DNA of 64,000 bases from Aquabacterium sp. CECT 9606 (GTDB lineage: Bacteria > Pseudomonadota > Gammaproteobacteria > Burkholderiales > Burkholderiaceae_C): the NCBI RefSeq assembly GCF_918741295.1, contig NZ_CAKKNB010000001.1, positions 1,364,001 to 1,428,000 on the forward strand. The letters run 5' to 3'. The notes beneath the pieces were generated by a model, which searched no databases, had not been told where the DNA came from, and was given only the letters and a program-made list of their open reading frames with translations. Made by a program: the position numbers and the translations under genes. Shown here one piece after another: positions 1 through 9,119 of this stretch. The first letter of the stretch is position 1, and the number at the start of each line of letters is the position of its first letter.

Positions 1-1999
1 CCATGGCGCCATCCTGCGCCAGTTGGGCCAGCGCTTCGGCGGCTTGCGCCAAGGCCCGCGTGGGCTCGACCAGCGTGGCGCGCAGCGCCTTCATGCGTTC
101 GGTGTCTTGCCCAAACAAAGCGCACAGCTTGTCCCACAGCTTGGGCAGGCATTGCGAACGCGCCTGGTCGAGCGTGGCCCGGCGGGAATCGACCAGGGCA
201 TGCTGGATGGCCTTGTTGTCCTGAAGCTGCGCGAGGTGGCGGCTGGCTTGGTCGATCACTTGGGCCTGGGCCTGCGCGGCATCACGCTGGGCATTGACCC
301 GCTGCTGGCAGGCATCGATCCGCTGAGCTGACTTTTCCGCCTGAAGCAAGACGCCACGGCAGGCATCGAAATCGGCCAGAAGCGCCAGGAAGGACTTCTT
401 GGCCGCATGCCATTCGCCTTGGTAGCGGCTGTAGTCGTTGCTGGCCGCTTCCAGCAGTTGTTTGATCGAGGGTGGCAACGGATCGACGGGTGTAGGCGTG
501 GTGGCTTGAGCGGTCGCACCTGGGGCTTCGCCTTCTTGAGCGTTGCCGGGCGATGGCGTTTCGGTGTTGGGTGCCTGACGTGGTTCATCCCGAAAAAATC
601 CCCGGGCGAAAGAGCGGCGGTTGCCTGCATTGCCCAACGCGGCGGCGGCCAGGCCCCAGCAGTCGATGGGCTGCTTGTCGTCGTCCACCACCTTCTGGGC
701 CGCGAACACCTCTCGGATCACCTCGTCAAAGTAGGTGGCCGAGGCAAAGTCGCTGTGCACCTTCGCGCGCGCAGGCAGCTCCTGCGTGATGTTCTTGACC
801 GCGTTGTTGTTGGTGCTGGTCACAACGATGGACGAGCCGCCCACCACCTTGGCCTTGAGCGGGAAGAAGTTTTTGCCCGCCACGCTCACGCTGTCTTCGA
901 ACAGCTCGATGGGGCGGCTGAGCGCGGCGATCTTGCGCGCACGCTCGGTGACCACCTCGGCGATCACATCGCACAGCAAGGTGGTCTTGCCCGTGCCCGG
1001 TGGGCCATTGATGCCCAGCGTGCCGCCATCGCGCCCCAAGGTGCTGAGCACCTGGGCCACCGCAGCTTGCTGAGCCAGCACCAGTGGGGCCTCTGGTGAA
1101 GCTGGCCAACGTGCGCTGGGCAGGCGGGCCACGCTCACCAGTTCACCCATGGCCGCGTGGTCGTTCAGGATGTCGATGCGCTGCTCGGGGGCAATGGGCG
1201 CGCCCAGAAAGGTGCTCAGGGCTTTGCCAAAGGGCTTGTTCTTGCCCGCCTGTGTGATCAGGCGGTTGAGGTCATCCAGGTAGAAGGAGTTCAGGTAGTC
1301 GATGGCGGCGTTGAGGCTGTCATCGAGGAAGCGGCGCTTGACCCGTGACACCCGAACCACCACACGCCAGTCCAGGCCTGCCGCATCGGCCCCTGGGCCC
1401 AGCAGCTTGCACACGGTGCGCAACTCTTCGTCCAGATCGCTCCAGGTCAAGGGGCTTGGTGCCGGTGGGGTGTCGGGCTGGCCAGTGGGCGGTGTTTGCT
1501 GCGGGTCGGTGGCGACCGGCCGCAGGTGGTGGCGTCGTTGTCCGAACTCATCCGTGGCGCGTGCCAGTCGGGCATTGACGTTCTCCAGCGGCTCCGAATG
1601 CCACAGGGCATCGACCCCGTGGGCGAAGCTGGCAGGCAGGTAGCTGTCTAGCTTGGGGTGGCCATCTTCGTTGGCGACGAATGCGGCAAGCCAGCCGTTT
1701 CCGGTTGCGCGCTGGCGTTCGCGCTCACTGAGGTCTTCCTCGGGGAACACCGACTGAAGCATCAACCGGGAGAGGTCCTCCGTGTCGGCCACGCCCACAT
1801 AGACGACATGGACGTAGCCATGTTCTTGTGTTGGCTGAAAGTGAGGGTGTTGCCAAGGCAGGACATCGCCGCGTCTGAGCGTGACGATCTTGACCTGGTT
1901 GCTGCTGTCTTTGGCCGATGGTGCGGTCGGGATGTTGAAGACTTCCAGATCACGCCAGAAGCGCAGGACAGAAAGCGGAGCGGTAGCCGATACGTTCAA
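1..1999 (-). CDS. Superfamily-1 helicase-like P-loop ATPase, C-terminal part cut by window edge
   Basis: The open frame runs leftward from a TTG at 1999 and leaves the window without a stop; about 666 residues are visible. TTG was chosen because GAGG lies 7 nt upstream and the only upstream in-frame stop (TAA at 2033-2035) comes soon after with no ATG between. A Walker A motif GPPGTGKT lies at about residues 332-339 (983-1006), followed by VVTSTNNNAVKNI, the motif Ia style of Upf1/AAA_11 type SF1 helicases. After it comes a Pro/Thr-rich linker and a Gln/Ala-rich stretch likely to form a coiled coil. Motifs II to VI would lie beyond the left edge, so helicase activity is inferred from family resemblance. 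It is divergent from the ParB-like gene and probably belongs to the mobile element backbone. The exact family is unresolved. Confidence 0.75.
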   Translation of the reverse strand, partial: MNVSATAPLSVLRFWRDLEVFNIPTAPSAKDSSNQVKIVTLRRGDVLPWQHPHFQPTQEHGYVHVVYVGVADTEDLSRLMLQSVFPEEDLSERERQRATGNGWLAAFVANEDGHPKLDSYLPASFAHGVDALWHSEPLENVNARLARATDEFGQRRHHLRPVATDPQQTPPTGQPDTPPAPSPLTWSDLDEELRTVCKLLGPGADAAGLDWRVVVRVSRVKRRFLDDSLNAAIDYLNSFYLDDLNRLITQAGKNKPFGKALSTFLGAPIAPEQRIDILNDHAAMGELVSVARLPSARWPASPEAPLVLAQQAAVAQVLSTLGRDGGTLGINGPPGTGKTTLLCDVIAEVVTERARKIAALSRPIELFEDSVSVAGKNFFPLKAKVVGGSSIVVTSTNNNAVKNITQELPARAKVHSDFASATYFDEVIREVFAAQKVVDDDKQPIDCWGLAAAALGNAGNRRSFARGFFRDEPRQAPNTETPSPGNAQEGEAPGATAQATTPTPVDPLPPSIKQLLEAASNDYSRYQGEWHAAKKSFLALLADFDACRGVLLQAEKSAQRIDACQQRVNAQRDAAQAQAQVIDQASRHLAQLQDNKAIQHALVDSRRATLDQARSQCLPKLWDKLCALFGQDTERMKALRATLVEPTRALAQAAEALAQLAQDGAM

Positions 2000-2301
2000 C
2001 GAAAGACCTCGTCGGTGAATATCGGCGCGTACTTACAGCGTGTCCTGACCGATCAAGGGTGGGCGATCTGCGCGCGTGGCAAGCAGACCAAAACAGTGGA
2101 AATGGTACAGCGCTTCAAGCCAGGGCTGCGGCCCAAAGTCCTTTGTGGATCGATTGGGGGCGGGGGCTTGAGTGCTTGGGGGCGGTGCTTGGTGGGGCCC
2201 GTAGAGGGGCAAGTTCACGACCTTGATTTCAGCGGGCCGGATGAGATTCTGAATGCATGGACACGCACAAGGCATGTCCCTCAACCGTGCAGGAGCCCCC
2301 C
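2000..2301. other. Divergent intergenic region between helicase-like and ParB-like genes
   Basis: About 300 bp without a credible gene. It must hold the promoters of both divergent genes and supplies AGGAG (2291-2295) for the ParB-like gene. It is rich in G-runs around 2155-2200. I saw no clear iteron array or strong palindrome. Confidence 0.5.
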
Positions 2302-4353
2302 ATGAAATTCACCAAGGCAGAGATCGATGCCGTGATTGCAGCATCCCCCCGTACCACCGCGCCGTTGAACAAGCTGGTGCTGTCGGCAGACCATCAGGTG
2401 CGCCCAGGCGGCACCACCAGCAAGATGAGCATCGCCGAGTTGGCTGCGTCCATCCTGGACTGCGGCGTGTTGCAGAACCTGATCGTCATCAAGGGCCCGC
2501 GTGGCCTGTTTGAAGTGTGCGCCGGTGGCCGCCGCCTGGAGTCGCTGAACCTGCTGATGAGCAACGGCGACATCCCCGACAACTACCCCGTGCCCATCCT
2601 CATCGTGCCCGCCGACAAGGCGCTGATGGCCAGCCTGTCCGAGAACATCTTCCATGTGCCTATGCATGCCGCCGACGAGTACCTGGCTTTCTCGCGCCTG
2701 TTGGGCGAGGGCAAGTCCGTCGAGACGGTGGCTGCGGCCTTTGGTGTCACGCCCCTGGTGGTCAAGCGCCGCATGAGGCTGGCAAGCGTGTCGCCCAAGC
2801 TGATGGACGAGTTCAGGGCGGATGACATCAGCCTGGAATGCCTGATGGTGCTGGCGTCGGTCGATGATCACGAAAAGCAGGAACAGGCCTGGGCTGGCTT
2901 GCCGCAATGGAACCGCCGCCCCGACTACTTGCGGCAATTGCTGACGCAGGGCGACATCGAGTCCGACCGTGACCCGGTGGCGAAGTACGTGACGCTCAAG
3001 GCATACGAGAAGGCCGGTGGGGCCACACGCCGTGACCTGTTCAACGACGACGACAAGAAGGCTTACTTGCTGGACGCACCATTGCTGGAACGTCTGGCCG
3101 TGGAGAAACTCAACAAGAAGGCCAAGCAGGTGCGTGCCGAGGGCTGGAAGTGGGTGGACGTGCGGGTGCGCTATGACCGTGACGAGTACACCGGCCATGC
3201 CGAGTTGCGCAAAGTCCGGCGCGAACCCACAGAGCAAGAGGCCACCGCGCTGGCGGAACTGGACGCTGCGATGCAGGCTGTGCAACAACGCCTGGATGTG
3301 CTGGACGACATGGACGGCGATGAAGCCGACCGGGATGACGGCACGGCGTACCAGGCGCTTGAAAGCGAGCAAGCAGCCTTGCAACTGCGGCTCAAGGCCC
3401 TCGACGACGAACTGAGCGTGTGGCCAGCGGACCTGATGGCACTGGCCGGGTGCGTGGTCCACGTGGGTCACAACGGCGCGGCCACGGTGAAATGTGGCCT
3501 GATTCGCCCGGAGGACCGCAGTGCCGTGGCCCATGTCCTGACGCACGGCGCAGGGGAGGCAGGCGATGGTGGTTCGCAAGGCGACATGTTGTCTGGCCCA
3601 CCGGCCAAGGTTCGCCCGGTTCACTCCGACAAGCTGATGCGCCGTCTGACGGCACACCGGGTCGCCGCCGTGCAGGCCGAATTGATTGCGCGCCCGGACG
3701 TGGCCCTGGTCGCGCTCACGGCTCAGTTGGCCCAGAAGCTGTTCCTGAGCCGCGACTACCGCTACCACCAGCAGCCTCAGGTGCTGGATGTCTCGGTCAC
3801 GGACAGCCAGTCTGCGCTGCAATCCGCTGCCGATGACATCGAGGCCAGCCCGGCATGGCTGCGCATGGAGGCTGAGCGCAGCGCCTGGGCGCAGAAGCTG
3901 CCCCAAGACCTGGATGCCGTGTTCCCGTGGTTGCTGGCGCAAGACCAAGCCACGGTGCTCCAACTGCTGACCGTGGTGGTGGCGTGCTCAGTCACCGGCA
4001 TTCAGGGCGTGGAGTCACCCAGCCAACGCACCGATGTGCTGGCACAGGCCTTGGGCCTGGACATGCGCCGCTGGTGGACAGCCAATGGTCCTTCCTACCT
4101 GAACCATGTGTCCAAGAGCCGCGTGGTGGACGTGGTCACCGAGGCGGTGGACATCAACGCGGCAGCGCCGATGGCGAGCATGAAGAAGAATGCCGCCGTG
4201 GTGGCCGCTGAGTTGGCCTTGGCGGGCTCCGGTTGGTTGCCTCCATGCTTGAGGGGCCAAGCTGCCTCGGTTGCGACAACAGGCGAAGTTGGGACGGCCA
4301 GCCTGGACGACTCCCAGTCTGAAGCCGATGAACTCGCGGAGTCAGCGGCCTGA
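2302..4353 (+). CDS. ParB/KorB-family DNA-binding protein with long C-terminal extension
   Basis: 683 residues, starting at ATG 2302 with AGGAG 7 nt upstream; a further in-frame ATG at 2257 lacks this site. The N-terminal half has the ParB fold signatures: a nucleotide-binding region with AGGRRLESL near residue 75 (GxRR box of ParB CTPases), SENIFHVPMHAADEY matching the ENLQR/EEA box, and a helix-turn-helix around KSVETVAAAFGVTPLVVKRRM. The remainder is much longer than chromosomal ParB (about 300 residues) and includes an acidic, probably coiled-coil segment near residues 310-385. ParB proteins load on a parS-type site as CTP-dependent clamps; here the likely role is partition or transcription control of the mobile element. 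No cognate ParA is in the window; an actin-type partner pair lies 2.5 kb downstream. Confidence 0.85.
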   Translation: MKFTKAEIDAVIAASPRTTAPLNKLVLSADHQVRPGGTTSKMSIAELAASILDCGVLQNLIVIKGPRGLFEVCAGGRRLESLNLLMSNGDIPDNYPVPILIVPADKALMASLSENIFHVPMHAADEYLAFSRLLGEGKSVETVAAAFGVTPLVVKRRMRLASVSPKLMDEFRADDISLECLMVLASVDDHEKQEQAWAGLPQWNRRPDYLRQLLTQGDIESDRDPVAKYVTLKAYEKAGGATRRDLFNDDDKKAYLLDAPLLERLAVEKLNKKAKQVRAEGWKWVDVRVRYDRDEYTGHAELRKVRREPTEQEATALAELDAAMQAVQQRLDVLDDMDGDEADRDDGTAYQALESEQAALQLRLKALDDELSVWPADLMALAGCVVHVGHNGAATVKCGLIRPEDRSAVAHVLTHGAGEAGDGGSQGDMLSGPPAKVRPVHSDKLMRRLTAHRVAAVQAELIARPDVALVALTAQLAQKLFLSRDYRYHQQPQVLDVSVTDSQSALQSAADDIEASPAWLRMEAERSAWAQKLPQDLDAVFPWLLAQDQATVLQLLTVVVACSVTGIQGVESPSQRTDVLAQALGLDMRRWWTANGPSYLNHVSKSRVVDVVTEAVDINAAAPMASMKKNAAVVAAELALAGSGWLPPCLRGQAASVATTGEVGTASLDDSQSEADELAESAA

Positions 4354-4420
4354 GGCAAGGGCTCACAGAACTTTTCCCACCAATCCGGCGCAGACAAGGG
4401 CTCTGCGCCGTTGGCGTTGG

Positions 4421-5614
4421 TCACGCCCGCTCTGGCGGCGCGTCGTCCATGCCATCCGCATCACGTGATCCAGGATGGCGCTGCACTCGCACCGCACCAA
4501 GGTAGGCCCCCGAAGCTCGTATGCGCGCATGCCCGGCTAATCTGGACACTGATTGCCTGGCCTGACGGTCAAGTTCCGGTGGCACCATCTGCCCGCCACG
4601 CACCGGGGGTGGGGTTCCTACAAGGGCCTCATAGTGACCGATCAACACCTCATGGCGCAGGCCATGGGCGGTCACCCCTCGTTCGCGCACGGTGATGCCG
4701 AACTTGGTCAACACGTAGTCAAAGTGCCTGAGGTTCTTGCGCAGGTCATGGGCAGGGTTGCCCATGTGCGCATCCTGGCTGCTGACCACGCCCTGCGCGA
4801 ATGCCACGGCGGCAAGGCGCTCCTGGCTGTCCAGAGGGATGTGGCGCACCCGGCCTCCCTTGCCCTTGATCCTCGCGTACCGATCCGCCAACTTGTCCTC
4901 GGGCGGCAGGCCAGTGGACTCGAAGGGCACGACGCTCTCAAACGGCCGAAACAGCACCGATTCCTTGCGGCGCAGGCCCATGGCGCGGATCAATCGCAAC
5001 GAAGCCCCCACAAAGCGGTCATGGTCACAGACCTGGGTGATCACGGCGTCGATGTCCACCCCATTTGCCGACCAACCTTTATCCCGGCTGGCGTACTCAT
5101 GGCGCTGGTATTCGTCAACGCTCAGGCCGTAGTGGTCCGGTGATCGCACGAAGCCATGCTTGCCCATCCACATGGCCAGGCCTCGCAGAAAGCTCAGGTA
5201 GGTCTGGATCGTCGCCGGGGCCAGGTGCTCCTGCTGCCAGACCTGCACCATGGCCCGGATGTGCTTTTGCCCCAGGTTGCGCGGGTCAGGCACCGTCTTG
5301 AACCCGGCCTTTGTCCTCAAGTCCCGAAAGAATCGGCGCAGGAACTGGGCGCGCTCTTGCCGTGTCTTGTGTGAGACGGTCTTGGCCATCGAGGTGTGCA
5401 AGGCGTTGAACAGTTCGATCAGCACTTCCAGCACCTTGAGCGGCGGCGTCTTGCCCGTGGGGTAGTGGGCAAGGATGTCCTGGGGTGACTTGCCCGCCCA
5501 GCTTTGACGGCGTGGGGGCTGGTGCTGGCTGGAGCGCCCAGGGCTGGATTCTTCCTGAACCCTGCGCCGTGATGATCTGGGCGTTGTGGATCGAGGGGTG
5601 GATGAGTCAGACAT
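4421..5614 (-). CDS. Tyrosine recombinase (phage-integrase family), element-internal
   Basis: 397 residues from ATG 5614. The catalytic set is readable: Arg215 in GLRRKESVLF, His317-Gly-Leu-Arg320 in TAHGLRHE, His362 in LAGHARIR and nucleophile candidate Tyr371 in SGAYLG. The first 45 residues are Ser/Pro/Arg-rich and probably disordered; residues 60-160 form the SAM-like arm/core-binding region. It converges on the ParB-like gene with a 67-bp gap. It is a different protein from the edge integrase at 11105, so the element carries two recombinases; this one may resolve dimers or be the integrase of a nested unit. No IS-type inverted repeats were noticed around it. Confidence 0.87.
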   Translation of the reverse strand: MSDSSTPRSTTPRSSRRRVQEESSPGRSSQHQPPRRQSWAGKSPQDILAHYPTGKTPPLKVLEVLIELFNALHTSMAKTVSHKTRQERAQFLRRFFRDLRTKAGFKTVPDPRNLGQKHIRAMVQVWQQEHLAPATIQTYLSFLRGLAMWMGKHGFVRSPDHYGLSVDEYQRHEYASRDKGWSANGVDIDAVITQVCDHDRFVGASLRLIRAMGLRRKESVLFRPFESVVPFESTGLPPEDKLADRYARIKGKGGRVRHIPLDSQERLAAVAFAQGVVSSQDAHMGNPAHDLRKNLRHFDYVLTKFGITVRERGVTAHGLRHEVLIGHYEALVGTPPPVRGGQMVPPELDRQARQSVSRLAGHARIRASGAYLGAVRVQRHPGSRDADGMDDAPPERA

Positions 5615-6828
5615 GATGTGTGCCCTTGGTCAAGGGCCCGCTGCCCGAACAGCGGGTTGGTCGTGAGTGAAGGTTGAATCCCATGGAGATCGCCGATGGC
5701 GCGGATTCCGTCGCCCCATCGGGTCGTGGTCAAGAATTCAGCGCCGCACGCGACCACGACAGGTGCGGCGCCTACCCAAAGGTTTGTCGGTCGGTGTGCC
5801 TGCGTTGATGCATCGACACCGTCCAACTCGGTCTTTCTTAAAAACGAAACGGGTGATCCGTCCCAGTCGTGCATTTCTGCAGCCGTGGGGTTGGTGATGC
5901 CGGTTTGCCTCTGGGGCATGGGCGGCATCGGCGCGGAGGTCTGGCCTCTCGCGTCTGTGGTGGATCAGTTCTGGATTCGGAGCGCCATCCACTCGCATGG
6001 GTCCACCCCTGACCGAAAGTCCAGGGCGGTGCCGAGTTCATGAGCGTGGTCGCACGGGGAGCCTAAAGAGGCAAACACAGCCGTGCGGTGCGCCGAGGCG
6101 CGTGCTCAAGGGATGGCGGGAACAGCGGTTCGGCATCGGGTGCCGACTGCGTGCTCGAAGACCGTGGCGCGTTTCAGGAACGCCCAACTCAGGGAGTTGG
6201 CAGGGCCATCGGTGCATGCACTGCGAAGAAGACCTCAGGGCCAGCACCTCAGGGGCGATGGCGAATTCCGGTTCAAGGACCGGAGCTTGGAGGGCAGGTA
6301 ACGACTGCGACGCCTTTTGCTCCATCAGGAGCAGAGCCAGGACGGCTCTCGGGAATCTGTAGTGGACTCGCCGGGAGGCTTTCGGTCAAGGACCGCAACC
6401 GCAACGGCCCGCATTGCAGGAGGCTTGCACGTGGCGAACTTGGGGTGCGCAACATGCCCTTGAGCCGTGCTTATTTACTGATACGGCACAAGCGCCAGAC
6501 GGCCCGTGGGCTTGACATCAAGAAATCCTGCCTCTGGTTCCCAACAAAGGTTCTCGATGGGCTGAGATGGACCTCGATGGCGCCTGCCTCGGGCGTGGCG
6601 AAAGGGGTTGACGAGTGTCATTCGAATGAGAACGTGGTGACACACGCGACCCCAGAACCCAGAGCGCGAAGGTTTGGCAATAGGCCAATGTCATTGCGAC
6701 GCATGCAGGCTAACAGTGAATCTGCACCGATGCCGAAATCATGTGTTCTGAGTCGGGGTTTGCCGTGGCGGGATCGTGTCAGCTTGCTGATGCTGATCGC
6801 TCATGAACCCACGCCTTGGAGGCTCATC
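5615..6828. other. 1.2 kb gene-poor region upstream of parM-like gene
   Basis: No ORF here resembles a protein I recognise. The ParM reading frame is open back to 6088, but that extension has low-complexity, non-protein-like composition, and the good Shine-Dalgarno site favours the start at 6829. Visible small structures are the palindrome TCATTCGAATGA (6618-6629), TTGGC-AATAG-GCCAA (6674-6688) and inverted repeats built on GGTCAAGGACCG-like words near 6267-6282 and 6383-6395. In parMRC loci the centromere parC lies directly upstream of parM, so this is the place to expect it, but I could not see a regular iteron array. It may also hold an origin of transfer or a decayed gene. Confidence 0.4.
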
Positions 6829-7872
6829 ATGGATTTGATCGTCAGAGCGGTGGATGTCGGATCAGGCAACACCAAATACGTCGTTGGCACGGAGGGCACC
6901 GAGATCCGCTGCGCCAGCTTCCCTTCCATTGCCTACCCGAGCGCCAGCGAGACTCAGGCCTGGTCGGCATCCGAGCGGCGCAAAACCGTGTCCATCCCCA
7001 TCGGACACCTGTTCTACGAGGTCGGGCCCGATGTCCACCTGGTGGCCGATTCCGTGCGTGCAACCCAATTGCACGATGAGTACACCGACACGCCCGAGTA
7101 CATGGCCTTGCTTCGAGGCGCCCTGCATCTCATGAAGCAAAGTCGCATCGACCTCCTGGTGGTGGGCTTGCCTGTGGCCCTGCTGCACCTCAAGAAGGCG
7201 GCGCTGGAGAAGGCGATGACGGGAACGCATGACGTTGGGGGTGGCAAGACGGTGACTGTCGCCAAGGCACTCGCTGTTGCGCAGCCTCAGGGAGCACTGG
7301 CGCATTACGCATCGGTGCACAAGAAGATGGCTACCATCGGCAACGAGCAGAGCTTGATCATCGACCCTGGCTCAAGAACCTTCGATTGGCTGGTGGCCAG
7401 GGGCATGAGGCAGGTGCAAAAGCAAAGCCATTCGTTTAACCGTGGCATGTCGGATGTGCTGCGCCTGATCGCGGCCGAGATCACCAAGGACATCGGTAGC
7501 CCCTATCGCGACCTCGACGCCATCGACCTGGCCTTGCGAACGGGCAAGCAGCCAGTGATTTTCCAGAAGTCCTACGACATCACCAGATTCATGCCCATGG
7601 CTGAGGCGGTGGCGCAGCAGGCCGTGTCGGCAATGAAGCAGTACATCGAATCGCCACACAGCTTGCAGAACATCATCCTGGTCGGCGGCGGTGCCTTCCT
7701 GTTCAAGAAGGCGGTGAAGGCGGCATTCCCGAATCACAAGATCCATGAGGTCAAGGAACCCATGTTCGCCAATGTGCGGGGCTTTCAACTGGCAGGGCAG
7801 AACTATGCGCGGTCGGTGATGGCCGCATCACGGGCCGATCAAGGTGCGACGCTATCGGGGAGCAAGCAATGA
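6829..7872 (+). CDS. ParM/StbA-like actin-type plasmid segregation ATPase
   Basis: 347 residues, ATG 6829 preceded by TTGGAGG with 6-nt spacing. It has actin-superfamily signatures in order: phosphate-1 loop VDVGSGNTKY (8-17), phosphate-2 loop LIIDPGSRTFDW (176-187) and adenosine motif ILVGGGAF (283-290). Length fits the ParM/StbA and Alp7-type families. These ATPases polymerise into filaments that push sister plasmids apart when capped by ParR bound to parC. The next gene overlaps it by 4 nt (ATGA), as expected of a parMR operon. On an integrative element it would stabilise the excised circular form (inference). Confidence 0.88.
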   Translation: MDLIVRAVDVGSGNTKYVVGTEGTEIRCASFPSIAYPSASETQAWSASERRKTVSIPIGHLFYEVGPDVHLVADSVRATQLHDEYTDTPEYMALLRGALHLMKQSRIDLLVVGLPVALLHLKKAALEKAMTGTHDVGGGKTVTVAKALAVAQPQGALAHYASVHKKMATIGNEQSLIIDPGSRTFDWLVARGMRQVQKQSHSFNRGMSDVLRLIAAEITKDIGSPYRDLDAIDLALRTGKQPVIFQKSYDITRFMPMAEAVAQQAVSAMKQYIESPHSLQNIILVGGGAFLFKKAVKAAFPNHKIHEVKEPMFANVRGFQLAGQNYARSVMAASRADQGATLSGSKQ

Positions 7873-8147
7873 ACGGCAACGCCAAGGTCAGTGGGGAACC
7901 GATCCGACTGGTGTTTGAATTGGCGCGTGCCGATCACCCCAGGCTGTACGACGATCTGATCCAGTTCCCCAAGGGCACCAAGAGGATCAATCGACTGCGG
8001 GTGCTTGCTTACGATGGCTTGCTCATTCAGAGCGGGCACGTCGTTTCCATCGTGGCGTCTCGCCCAGGCGGTGATCAGCAAGGGGAGGAGGTGGGTCGTG
8101 GGGAACAGATCACTAACGATTTGTTTGGGCCGTCCATCGCGGACTGA
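7869..8147 (+). CDS. Small ParR/StbB-like adaptor coupled to ParM
   Basis: 92 residues; ATG at 7869 overlaps the ParM stop as ATGA, so translation is probably coupled. The N-terminal half reads like a ribbon-helix-helix: a strand at PIRLVFEL, helix HPRLYDDLIQF and a second basic helix around KRINRLRVLAYDGLLIQ. The acidic tail (about residues 68-92) would be the ParM-binding end, as in plasmid R1 ParR. Assignment is by position, size and secondary-structure pattern, not by a diagnostic motif. The expected role is to bind parC repeats, cap ParM filaments and autorepress the operon. Confidence 0.65.
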   Translation: MNGNAKVSGEPIRLVFELARADHPRLYDDLIQFPKGTKRINRLRVLAYDGLLIQSGHVVSIVASRPGGDQQGEEVGRGEQITNDLFGPSIAD

Positions 8148-8194
8148 TCAGAAAGCTGTCGAAGAGGTTTCTCCGATGGGTGGCACGCAGCGCG

Positions 8195-8983
8195 TCAGGC
8201 GTTCTTCCTGAGGTGGTCGGCGTAGCTTGAAAATGAAGGTCTGCCTTTGCTGGTGTTCAGCTTGGCCAGACTTGTCTTGCTGATCCTCTGCTGAAGGTAG
8301 CCACATACCTCGTCGAAACTAGCAACAGATAGGAGCCGCCAGGGCGCGCCGAATTTGTGTTCAATGTTCTTAGAAATCACGCTGGGATTGAATGCTGTGG
8401 CGCGCCTTGGATCTGAGCCCGCGAACTCGTTGTAGCGGGAGATCAGGTACTGAACGTAGCGGCTGAGTTGCGCGTCGGCACCAACAGTGTTTGGCGGAGG
8501 CGTGACCGTGACTGATTTGCGTGTGGTCTTGAGAACGACAGTGCCCGCTTGAATCGCTCCAGGGCTGTTGATCGCAACGTTGCCAGAGTTGTTGACCACC
8601 TCAATGCGATCCATATGGTTCAGAAGGATCTTGGCATAGACGCCATCAGTCGGTTGCTCGGGCCGACCCGCTGCAGCTTCGTGAACCGACTTCATCTCCC
8701 TGAGGACGTCGGCAGAGTAAATGTCTGGCTGGGAATCAATGACTTTGTGGTGAGGGCCACACATCAAAATCAGGTTGTTGAAAGCCTGCCGTTCTTTCTC
8801 TGTCTGATCTGGGGCGAACCTCGGCCCGCCGCTTCGCCTTGCGTGGATGTGGCATATCTCGCCGGTGACGACGCCAGTGCCCTCGACCATGGGTAGCGAG
8901 CAACCGGGGAAGGCGCACAGGTTGCCAGACAGGGCGAATAAGCGCTTGACGGTTTGTTCGGTGGGCTTGCTCATCGGACACAT
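8195..8983 (-). CDS. HNH endonuclease-like protein with long C-terminal domain
   Basis: 262 residues from ATG 8983 (a second ATG at 8974 is equally possible; neither has a clear ribosome site). Residues 20-83 form a compact HNH/beta-beta-alpha-metal fold: CAFPGC (23-28), GEICHIHA with His45, Asn70 in FNNLILMCGPHHKVID and His78-His79. The C-terminal 150 residues have no motif I know; they include an IEVVNNSGNVAINSPGAIQ-like stretch that resembles a short beta-rich linker. HNH proteins with this N-terminal layout occur in mobile elements and defence islands. It converges on the ParR-like gene and is divergent (136 bp) from the nuclease-like gene at 9120. The target is unknown. Confidence 0.72.
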   Translation of the reverse strand: MCPMSKPTEQTVKRLFALSGNLCAFPGCSLPMVEGTGVVTGEICHIHARRSGGPRFAPDQTEKERQAFNNLILMCGPHHKVIDSQPDIYSADVLREMKSVHEAAAGRPEQPTDGVYAKILLNHMDRIEVVNNSGNVAINSPGAIQAGTVVLKTTRKSVTVTPPPNTVGADAQLSRYVQYLISRYNEFAGSDPRRATAFNPSVISKNIEHKFGAPWRLLSVASFDEVCGYLQQRISKTSLAKLNTSKGRPSFSSYADHLRKNA

Positions 8984-9119
8984 TGGATCATGCGAGTCTT
9001 GGTGCGCTCACTCGCGTCGGGATAATGACTGCCAAGTGGCCGAAGTATCTCTGAAAATCCACTTTGACCGGGCATCAGCACATTCACGCTCAATCCAATA
9101 TGGAAGAGGATCGCAATCA

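Noticed and set aside
2281-3963. 560-residue open frame on the minus strand
   Set aside because: Antisense to the ParB-like gene, which has a ribosome site and clear motifs.
6262-6290. tRNA-like T-loop word GGTTCAAGGACC
   Set aside because: No acceptor, D-arm or anticodon arm could be fitted around it.
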